56,661 nt of DNA from Acidobacteriota bacterium. Lineage in GTDB: Bacteria > Acidobacteriota > Blastocatellia > Pyrinomonadales > Pyrinomonadaceae. Below, piece by piece: positions 46,473-53,160 of the stretch (its first letter is position 1; every line of letters begins with the position of its first letter). The notes beneath the pieces are model-generated. The model had not been told where the DNA came from and did not search any database. It saw only the letters and a list, made by a program, of their open reading frames with translations. Location: the NCBI GenBank assembly GCA_029557535.1, contig JAKQII010000259.1:1-56661 (forward strand). The letters run 5' to 3'. A program made the translations under genes and the position numbers.

Positions 46473-47810
46473 ATGTTAGTCGACACACCAAAGCCGAAAG
46501 TCCGAAAAAAACTACCGGTAGTAAACAAGGATTTCCAACTCGAAAAATTCAATTGGCACAGGGTGCGCAGAATCATCCACGTACTCTGTTTCCTGATCTT
46601 CGTCGCGTTGCCGTTCTTCAACGTGATGCGGTTCGACATCCCGCGGCAGCGCTTTTACATCTTCGGGAACGAACTATGGATCAACGAATTCGCGATCATC
46701 TTCTTTTCGCTGCTGTTTCTGATGTTCGTGATTGCCGCGATCTCGATCATGTACGGGCGGGTTTACTGCGGATATCTCTGCCCGCAGATGATATTCAGCG
46801 AGGCGTCGATCAACCTCGAGGAGCGCGTCAAGACATTCGTCAGCAAATACTTCGCAAAGCGGTCGATGGCCGTCAGAGCGTGGATCCAGCGGATCGCGGT
46901 GTACGCCGTGCTCGGCGTCGGCTCAGTCTTTCTGGCGTTCGTTTTTATCTCGTATTTCGTTGAACCGCGGGATCTTCTCGGCAGGCTGTTGTCGCTCGAC
47001 ATCGTCACGGCAGGCGGTTTCGCAGGAGCGGTCGTCACCTTGATCACATTCGCCGATTTTGCCTTTCTGCGTCAGACGTTTTGCACGACGGTCTGCCCGT
47101 ACGGCTATCTTCAGGGAATTCTCGGCGACGACCACACGCTCGTCGTCCAATACCGCGATCCCGAAGAGATCTGCGTCGAATGCAAAAAGTGCATCCGCGT
47201 TTGCCATATGGGGATCGACATCCGCAAGTCGCCGTACCAGATAGAATGCATTCACTGCGGCGAGTGTGTCGATGCCTGTAAGCTCATTATGGGCAAATTC
47301 GGCAAAGATACGCTGATCCATTATGCCTGGGGCGAGAAGGGCGAACTTCTCGGCGACAAGAAGATGAAATGGTATCAGCGGATCGGCGTCCGCGACGTCA
47401 AACGTCTCGCGGTTTTCGCGATCATCCTGATCTACGGCACGAGCCTCGCGGTCGCGCTCTCGCTCCGCCATAGCGTTCTGGTTCAGATCGCACCGAACCG
47501 CGCCACGCTTTACCGCATCGGCGACGACAACCGCGTGTATAATACCTTCCGAATGACGCTGGCCAACCGCGGAAAGCAGGAAGCAACGGTGAAGCTTTCG
47601 ATCGACGGTTTGCCGGATGCGCGGTTTGCATTGGACGCTCCGGAATTCAAACTCGCGTCCGGTGAGGAGTTAAAACGGGAGTTCGAGATCTCGGTACCGA
47701 AATCTGATGCCGGTATCGAAGTGAACCACTTCAGGATCAAGGCCGTGGCGACGCCGGATTCGACCGAGGACGTTTTTGAAGAAACGTTCATCATGCCGGT
47801 GCGGCGGTAG
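46473..47810 (+). CDS. ccoG: CcoG/FixG ferredoxin-like cbb3 assembly protein
   Basis: A 445-residue polytopic membrane protein. It has membrane helices, GRVYCGYLCPQMIFSE, FCTTVCPYGYLQGILG, and two 4Fe-4S motifs CVECKKCIRVCHMGIDI and CIHCGECVDACKLIM. The C-terminus is an Ig-like FixG domain (YNTFRMTLANRGKQEATVKLSI). CcoG reduces Cu(II) to Cu(I) for the cbb3 copper site. AAGGGG lies about 6 bases before ATG 46473. It is followed by a miniprotein and then ccoI, in the fixGHI order. Confidence 0.96.
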   Translation: MLVDTPKPKVRKKLPVVNKDFQLEKFNWHRVRRIIHVLCFLIFVALPFFNVMRFDIPRQRFYIFGNELWINEFAIIFFSLLFLMFVIAAISIMYGRVYCGYLCPQMIFSEASINLEERVKTFVSKYFAKRSMAVRAWIQRIAVYAVLGVGSVFLAFVFISYFVEPRDLLGRLLSLDIVTAGGFAGAVVTLITFADFAFLRQTFCTTVCPYGYLQGILGDDHTLVVQYRDPEEICVECKKCIRVCHMGIDIRKSPYQIECIHCGECVDACKLIMGKFGKDTLIHYAWGEKGELLGDKKMKWYQRIGVRDVKRLAVFAIILIYGTSLAVALSLRHSVLVQIAPNRATLYRIGDDNRVYNTFRMTLANRGKQEATVKLSIDGLPDARFALDAPEFKLASGEELKREFEISVPKSDAGIEVNHFRIKAVATPDSTEDVFEETFIMPVRR

Positions 47811-47843
47811 GAAACCGTGATCGGCGCCGGCACTCGAAGAATC

Positions 47844-48020
47844 ATGAAAACCGCAATTACCGACTTCTGGAACAAACGTCAGGGGCATATCCTTCAGATC
47901 GTACTCGGGGGAATAATCCTGCTTTTCATCGCGATCCTGGTCGGGGTCTATGTGATCGCCAGGCAAGCGAACCCTGTGATCCTCGACGAACAAGGCAAAC
48001 CGAAATACCAACAACAGTGA
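47844..48020 (+). CDS. 58-residue single-helix membrane protein in the FixH slot
   Basis: One membrane helix (HILQIVLGGIILLFIAILVG) and a short polar tail ending KPKYQQQ. In fixGHIS clusters the FixH/CcoH gene lies between G and I, where this gene sits. FixH proteins are about 150 residues; here only an anchor of comparable position remains. It is either a reduced FixH or an unrelated small protein (both inference). Not recognised by sequence alone. Confidence 0.65.
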   Translation: MKTAITDFWNKRQGHILQIVLGGIILLFIAILVGVYVIARQANPVILDEQGKPKYQQQ

Positions 48021-48023
48021 GGT

Positions 48024-48086
48024 GTCAGTACCGCCTGCGTCAGCGGGCGGCCACAGTTTCCGCCCGCTGACGCAGGCGGTACTGAC
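48024..48086. repeat. REP-like palindrome pair (head-to-head), copy A
   Basis: A 27-base unit (starting GTCAGTACCGCCTGCGTCAG) at 48024-48050 and its exact reverse complement at 48060-48086, with a 9-base spacer CCACAGTTT. Each unit can itself fold: CCGCC-T-GC / GC-G-GGCGG around GTCA. The spacer is the reverse complement (one base different) of that at 52880-52942, so the 63-base element is conserved as a whole. Confidence 0.9.
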
Positions 48087-48113
48087 AGTGACTTTTCCCC
48101 TTTTCCCCTTTGA

Positions 48114-50627
48114 ATGAGCGAACACCCCTGTGATCTTTGCGGCCTTCATGTCGGCCGGAACCCCTTCGAGCAGACGTTTGACACCGGGCTGAAGCAATTC
48201 TGCTGCCTCGGTTGTCTGAATGTCTACACGATCCTGCTCGAGAGCGGGGTCGTCGCCGCCGGGACCGATCTCCGCGAGAGCGAGGTTTTCAAAAAGAGTC
48301 TCGCGATGGGACTCATTTCGAATCGCGAAAATAAGGAACCCGAGCCAGCGATACCAGCGGACGCGCCAACGAAAGAGACGCTGCTACATGTCTCGGGCAT
48401 GTGGTGCTCGTCTTGTTCATGGCTCATCGAACACAGTCTCCGTCGCGAACGCGGGGTCGTTTCCGCAGACGCCTATTTCGCCTCCGACCTCGTCAAAGTC
48501 AAATACTGCCCCCAATACGTTCCTCCGGAGCGGATCCGAAGCCGCATCAGGCAGCTCGGATATGTGGCCAGCGAATTCGATCCGGATGACGAGCGCGCGA
48601 ACGAAGAAAAGCGCGACCTGACCCTCCGGATCGGCGTCGCCGGGTTCCTTTGGCTCAACATCATGACGCTGAGCGTCCCGCTTTACGTCGGATACTTTCA
48701 GGAGATCTCGCCAAGCGTCCGGGCACTTTTTCCGTTCATCCTGATGATACTCGCCGCGCCGGTGATGGCCTATTCGGCGCGCCCGATACTCCATTTGGCC
48801 TGGACAGGCCTGTTGAACCGCACGATCCGCATGGAAACGCTGCTCGCGACGGGGATCCTCGCGGCGTATTTCTACAGTTCGCTACAGGCCTTCCGCGGTG
48901 AGACGCACGTCTACTTCGATACCGCGGCCGCGATCGTCACGCTTGTCCTGCTCGGAAAGATGATGGAAAAAGGCGCGAAAGAGAAGACGACGCGGGCGAT
49001 CTCGATGCTCTACCGGTTGATGCCGAAGAAGGTCAGGTTGTTCGTCGACGGCCAGGAACGCTTTGTCTCGATCGACGCGCTGAATGAAGGCGACCCGTTC
49101 GTCGTCAAGGCCGGCGAACGCATTCCCGCCGACGGCGTCGTCATCGAAGGCGAGTCATATGCCGACGAATCGCTTCTGACCGGCGAAGCGAATCCGATCG
49201 CGAAAGCTCCCGGCAACAGCGTCGTCTCGGGAAGTTTGAACGTCGACAATGTCCTGAAGATCGAGGCGACGAAAGTCGGGGCCGATTCAACTCTCGCGCA
49301 GATCATCAAACTCGTCGAACAGGCCGTCAGCAGTCGTTCCGGTCTCGAGCGTACGGTCGATCAGGTCTCACGGATCTTCGTCCCGAGCGTGATCGTCGTC
49401 TCGTTGATCACGTTCGCCGTCTGCTACGGGTTCGGCCTCACGACCGGCGACGAAGCTCTGATGCGGGCGATCACGATCCTCGTCATCGCCTGCCCGTGCG
49501 CGCTCGGACTCGCCACCCCGCTCGCGATCACGGCGGCTGTCGGGACCGCATCCCGGATGGGCGTCTTGATCAGCGACAGCGGTGTGCTCGAGAAGATCCG
49601 AGCGATCGACGCCGTGATTTTCGATAAGACCGGAACCGTCACGGACGGCCGGTTCGAACTGATCGATTATGCGCTCGCCCGGGATGAATCGATCGCCCTC
49701 GCCGCCGGCGCGGATGGAAATTCGGACGCCGGGCCGAGATTCGAATCGGAACTGCTGCCGACAATCGCCGCGCTCGAAAAATATTCCGAACACCCGCTCG
49801 GCAAAGCCGTCGTCAGGTTCGCCGGGGATCGCACGTCGAAGATCGGCGACGCATCGGACGTCGAAGTGGTCAAAGGATCCGGAATCGCGGGCACGGTTGG
49901 CGGATCGACGGTCTTTGTCGGCACGGAACGGTTCGCCGCCGAATTCGCCGCCGGGCCGAGCGCCGATCTGAGGGAAACAACCGATCGTTGGAAAAAGGCC
50001 GGACGCACCGTCGCTTATTTCGGGAGCGACGGTGTTCTCGCGGGCGCGCTCGCGTTCGGCGACGAGATCAAGGCGGACGCGGCGGAGATCGTCTCCGAAT
50101 TGAAACACCGGGGCATCAGATCGATCGTCGTCTCGGGCGATTCGGAAGCGACGGTGGCCTTCGTTTCGCGGGAGATCGGTGCCGACGACTTCCGCGCCGA
50201 GGCGCTTCCCGAAGACAAGACGGCGGCCGTCGAAGCGCTGCAGAACAAAGGGCTGAAGGTCGCGATGATCGGGGACGGCATCAACGACGCTCCGGCTCTC
50301 GCGCAGGCCGATCTCGGAATTGCGATGGGATCCGGAACCGAGATCGCAATGAAGGCCGCCGACATCGTGCTCATGGGAGACTCGCTGCGAAAGATGCTCG
50401 ACATCTTCGATCTCTCGGCGAAGACCCGACGCATCGTCCGCCAGAACCTCTTCTGGGCGTTCTTCTACAACACGCTCGGCATGAGCCTCGCCGTCACGGG
50501 CATCCTCAATCCGATCGCCGCCGCCGGCGCGATGTTCCTCTCGAGTCTTTCCGTGATCGGAAATTCGATGAGACTGGGGAAAGCAAAGTCAGTACCGCCT
50601 GCGTCAGCGGGCGGATCCCAATCGTGA
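48114..50627 (+). CDS. ccoI: CcoI/FixI copper-transporting P1B-type ATPase
   Basis: An 837-residue heavy-metal pump for supply of copper to cbb3 oxidase. The N-terminus has two cysteine pairs CDLCG and FCCLGC (the FixI-type knuckle). An HMA domain follows with GMWCSSC at about 95-101. The membrane part has the CPC motif C460-P-C462 (IACPCALGLATP), the phosphorylation site D504-K-T-G-T, and GDGINDAPALAQADLG in the hinge. The extra C-terminal residues ([13 protein letters not shown]) are encoded by a REP palindrome, so the natural tail was probably replaced. Start ATG 48114 follows a repeat and has no Shine-Dalgarno. Confidence 0.94.
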   Translation: MSEHPCDLCGLHVGRNPFEQTFDTGLKQFCCLGCLNVYTILLESGVVAAGTDLRESEVFKKSLAMGLISNRENKEPEPAIPADAPTKETLLHVSGMWCSSCSWLIEHSLRRERGVVSADAYFASDLVKVKYCPQYVPPERIRSRIRQLGYVASEFDPDDERANEEKRDLTLRIGVAGFLWLNIMTLSVPLYVGYFQEISPSVRALFPFILMILAAPVMAYSARPILHLAWTGLLNRTIRMETLLATGILAAYFYSSLQAFRGETHVYFDTAAAIVTLVLLGKMMEKGAKEKTTRAISMLYRLMPKKVRLFVDGQERFVSIDALNEGDPFVVKAGERIPADGVVIEGESYADESLLTGEANPIAKAPGNSVVSGSLNVDNVLKIEATKVGADSTLAQIIKLVEQAVSSRSGLERTVDQVSRIFVPSVIVVSLITFAVCYGFGLTTGDEALMRAITILVIACPCALGLATPLAITAAVGTASRMGVLISDSGVLEKIRAIDAVIFDKTGTVTDGRFELIDYALARDESIALAAGADGNSDAGPRFESELLPTIAALEKYSEHPLGKAVVRFAGDRTSKIGDASDVEVVKGSGIAGTVGGSTVFVGTERFAAEFAAGPSADLRETTDRWKKAGRTVAYFGSDGVLAGALAFGDEIKADAAEIVSELKHRGIRSIVVSGDSEATVAFVSREIGADDFRAEALPEDKTAAVEALQNKGLKVAMIGDGINDAPALAQADLGIAMGSGTEIAMKAADIVLMGDSLRKMLDIFDLSAKTRRIVRQNLFWAFFYNTLGMSLAVTGILNPIAAAGAMFLSSLSVIGNSMRLGKAKSVPPASAGGSQS

Positions 50628-50650
50628 GTGACGCCTGCGTGAGCGGGCGG
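50588..50650. repeat. REP-like repeats in direct orientation, left flank of the transposase
   Basis: The 27-base unit at 50588-50614 and a diverged copy (GTGAGTGACGCC...) at 50624-50650, separated by 9 bases. Copy 1 is inside the ccoI C-terminal codons; copy 2 ends 5 bases before the transposase stop. Confidence 0.9.
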
Positions 50651-50655
50651 ACCGT

Positions 50656-51165
50656 TCACAGCCAGTCCGGCAATTCGTCTCCCTGGCAGTTCGTAACATA
50701 ATCGATCGCCCGTTCGACACTCTCGGTATTCCACAATCGCCGTTTGCTTCCTTTATCGCTCCACGGACTGTGGGTTTCGTTCCAACATCCGGTTTTGCGC
50801 ATTTTCCGAGTCGCATATGACTTAAACGCATTAAGGATCCGTTTCGGGTGGATTCCAGGATTCGCCACAACTGCATGGACGTGGTTCGTACGCACGTTCG
50901 ATGCGAGCAGGCACCAACCGCGAAACCGGCAGACTTCGACGATCGCGTTCTGAACCGCTGATCGACGAACGGCATCGAGTCTGACCGGACTCCATCGCAT
51001 CAAGCCTGTTGTTAACTCACGACGTGCACGGTCGGGAGGATACAAAGGCTCTCCGTAAATGTTGTTGAATCGGTCGATCGAGCCGCGTTCGTCGCCGTGA
51101 AGCCACGTACCGTAGGTTCGAAAGCTGATAAGAAATGCGAGGGGTTCCTCGGTATCGTTCCACAT
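50656..51165 (-). CDS. REP-associated tyrosine transposase (RAYT, IS200-like Y1)
   Basis: A 169-residue HUH endonuclease. The metal-binding HUH motif is H95-V-H97 in RTNHVHAVV and a candidate catalytic tyrosine is Y117 (FKSYATRKMR). The N-terminus (EEPLAFLISFRTYGTWLHGD) matches the Y1 transposase opening. RAYTs bind and move REP palindromes. This gene is flanked on the left by direct REP-like units and on the right by an inverted one at 51186, 20 bases from its ATG 51165. It looks complete. Frame upstream of 51165 runs into the REP and is ignored. Confidence 0.85.
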   Translation of the reverse strand: MWNDTEEPLAFLISFRTYGTWLHGDERGSIDRFNNIYGEPLYPPDRARRELTTGLMRWSPVRLDAVRRSAVQNAIVEVCRFRGWCLLASNVRTNHVHAVVANPGIHPKRILNAFKSYATRKMRKTGCWNETHSPWSDKGSKRRLWNTESVERAIDYVTNCQGDELPDWL

Positions 51166-51185
51166 ATGAATTTTGTAAGGCAGGT

Positions 51186-51212
51186 CCGCCCGCTGACGCA
51201 GGCGGTACTGAC
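51186..51212 (-). repeat. REP-like palindrome, right flank of the transposase
   Basis: Exact reverse complement of the 27-base unit (ends GCAGGCGGTACTGAC), lying between the transposase start and the yifB stop. Confidence 0.9.
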
Positions 51213-51217
51213 AGTTC

Positions 51218-52786
51218 TCAGGTCCAATAATTCCGGTCCAGCGACCTGTAGTTGATCGCTTCGGAGATATGGTCGGGCTTGATGTTCGGGCTTGTTTCGA
51301 GATCGGCGATCGTCCGGGCGACCTTGAGGATCCGGTCATGCGCCCGGGCCGAGAGTCCCTGCTTGTACATGGCACGTTCGAGCAGCGTCTCGCATTCGGA
51401 GTCGAGAGAGCAGTGTTTGCGGATCGCGGCGGATGTCATTGCCGAGTTCGAAAAGATCCCGTCCGACCGGAGCCGTTCAAGCTGGATCTTTCGCGCCGCA
51501 ATGACTCTCTCGCGGATCGATGCCGACGGCTCACCGGCCGGAACTCCTTTCCCGCGCAATTCCTTGAAATTCACGGCCGGAACGTCAATGTGGATGTCGA
51601 TCCGGTCCATCAGCGGTCCCGAAATGCGACCGACGTAACGCTGGATGAAAATCGGCGAGCATTTGCATTCGCGGTTGCTGCCGTAGTACCCGCACGGACA
51701 TGGATTCATCGACGCGACGAGCATGAAGTTCGACGGGAAAGTGAGACTCGACGACGCGCGCGAGATCGTCACCTGCTTGTCTTCCATCGGTTGCCGGAGA
51801 ACTTCGAGGACATTTCGTTCAAACTCGGGTAGTTCGTCGAGAAACAAAACGCCGAGATGCGCGAGACTCACTTCCCCCGGACGCGGGATCGATCCGCCGC
51901 CGATCAGTCCGGCCTGCGAAACGGTGTGGTGCGGGTTCTTGAACGGGCGCTCGGCGATCAGTCCGGTTTTTCCGGTCAGCCCCACGACCGAGTGGATCTT
52001 CGTGATCTCGAGCGCCTCTTCGAATTCGAGCGGCGGCAGGATCGTCGGAAGGCGCTTTGCGAGCATCGTTTTCCCCGAACCCGGAGAGCCGATCATCAGT
52101 ATGTTGTGTCCGCCGGCGCTCGCGACCTCGAGCGCCCGCTTGGCCGACGTCTGACCGCGAACTTCCGAAAAATCCACCCGGTATCGCCCGCCGGCATCGA
52201 GCAGCGCCGCCGGATCAGGCTTAAGCGGCGCGACGGGGGTTCCGCGCCCTGATTCAAGCGAGCGGATGATCTCGACGGCATCACGTAGTCCGCGCGCCGG
52301 ATAGACGTTGACATCGCTCACGACCGCCGCCTCCGAGGCATTCTCTTCGGGAAGAATAAGATTCCGGAGTCCGTCTTCGCGGCAACGAAGCGCGATCGAG
52401 AGCGCGCCGCGCACCGGGCGGATCCGTCCGTCAAGAGAGAGTTCACCGATGCTGAGCGTCTCCGGGATCTGGTCGCCCTTGACCAGATCGCCGTGAGCGC
52501 CGAGGATCGCGAGCGCGATCGGAAGATCGAAACTCGCCCCGACCTTGCGGACGTCCGCCGGCGCGAGATTGACCGTCATCTTGTGAACCGGGAAAAAAAA
52601 CGAGCTGTTGACGATCGCCGCGCGGATCCGCTCGCGCGATTCGCGGATCGCCGCATCAGGCAATCCGACGATCGTCACGGCCGGAGATTGATCATTTTCG
52701 CTTTGCGGGGCGCGCAGGTTTACTTCGATATCAACGATGAGTGCGTCGATCCCGTAGACCGCCGCTGACTGAGTATGAAAGAGCAT
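51218..52786 (-). CDS. YifB/ComM-family Mg-chelatase-like AAA+ ATPase
   Basis: A 522-residue ComM-type hexameric helicase related to competence and branch migration. It has an N-terminal ComM domain ([37 protein letters not shown]-like element), Walker [10 protein letters not shown], Walker B-like [23 protein letters not shown] (in parts [12 protein letters not shown]), and a zinc-knuckle-like [15 protein letters not shown]. The C-terminal Mg-chelatase domain ([19 protein letters not shown]) is complete. ATG 52786 has AAAGGAA about 9 bases upstream. Frame beyond it is repeat sequence. Confidence 0.94.
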   Translation of the reverse strand: MLFHTQSAAVYGIDALIVDIEVNLRAPQSENDQSPAVTIVGLPDAAIRESRERIRAAIVNSSFFFPVHKMTVNLAPADVRKVGASFDLPIALAILGAHGDLVKGDQIPETLSIGELSLDGRIRPVRGALSIALRCREDGLRNLILPEENASEAAVVSDVNVYPARGLRDAVEIIRSLESGRGTPVAPLKPDPAALLDAGGRYRVDFSEVRGQTSAKRALEVASAGGHNILMIGSPGSGKTMLAKRLPTILPPLEFEEALEITKIHSVVGLTGKTGLIAERPFKNPHHTVSQAGLIGGGSIPRPGEVSLAHLGVLFLDELPEFERNVLEVLRQPMEDKQVTISRASSSLTFPSNFMLVASMNPCPCGYYGSNRECKCSPIFIQRYVGRISGPLMDRIDIHIDVPAVNFKELRGKGVPAGEPSASIRERVIAARKIQLERLRSDGIFSNSAMTSAAIRKHCSLDSECETLLERAMYKQGLSARAHDRILKVARTIADLETSPNIKPDHISEAINYRSLDRNYWT

Positions 52787-52879
52787 AGTGAGTTTTCCTT
52801 TGAGTATGAGATTGAGTTGAGCATTGAAATTCTTATAGCAGAAATTCGCCCGGGAGTGAAAGTTGGGGAAGTTGGGGGT

Positions 52880-52942
52880 GTCAGTACCGCCTGCGTGAGC
52901 GGGCGGGAACTGTGGCCGCCCGCTGACGCAGGCGGTACTGAC
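52880..52942. repeat. REP-like palindrome pair (head-to-head), copy B
   Basis: Unit at 52880-52906 (GTGAGC instead of GTCAGC in the loop) and its reverse complement at 52916-52942, 9-base spacer GAACTGTGG. It lies in the leader of yifB, between it and the secreted protease gene. Confidence 0.9.
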
Positions 52943-53000
52943 TTCCAAAACTTTCCAACCTGATTCATTCGTTCAAATTGACTCATCAAATTGTTTCAAT

Positions 53001-53008
53001 CTGACCGA
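53001..53008 (+). promoter_or_regulatory. candidate enhancer-type site CTGACCGA upstream of the protease gene
   Basis: CTGACCGA here begins 72 bases before the -24 box; an identical octamer in the same relation (71 bases) precedes the second gene at 55748. Single site here, multiple at the second gene. Possible bacterial enhancer-binding protein site. Confidence 0.4.
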
Positions 53009-53034
53009 CTCACGACTCGAGACTCTCGACTCAA
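53006..53034. repeat. GACTCAC/GACTCGA heptamer array
   Basis: Four units (CGACTCA, CGACTCG, AGACTCT, CGACTCA) in 7-base register; reverse-complement family of AGTCGTG at 45571. Confidence 0.8.
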
Positions 53035-53051
53035 AACGCAGAACTCCTTTT

Positions 53052-53088
53052 ATTTGCAACACTTACACACTATGGCACGGTCGTTGTA
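53052..53088 (+). promoter_or_regulatory. sigma-54 type promoter of the secreted protease gene
   Basis: TGGCACG (53073-53079), 4 bases, TTGTA (53084-53088): the -24 element is perfect, spacing correct, the -12 GC reads GT. ATTTGCAACACTTAC at 53052-53066 is identical to a block just before the second gene's promoter. Predicted start near 53098, 63 bases before the ATG. Confidence 0.7.
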
Positions 53089-53160
53089 AAGAAATGGGCA
53101 GAGTTTCCTGCGTGGAAACACAAACACTGAACGGGAAGAAAGGGTCAAGGATGAAAGGCA

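Noticed and set aside
50628-50701. Loss of the ccoI natural C-terminus as evidence of a broken gene
   Set aside because: All catalytic motifs and the last membrane pair are present; only a short tail is repeat-derived.
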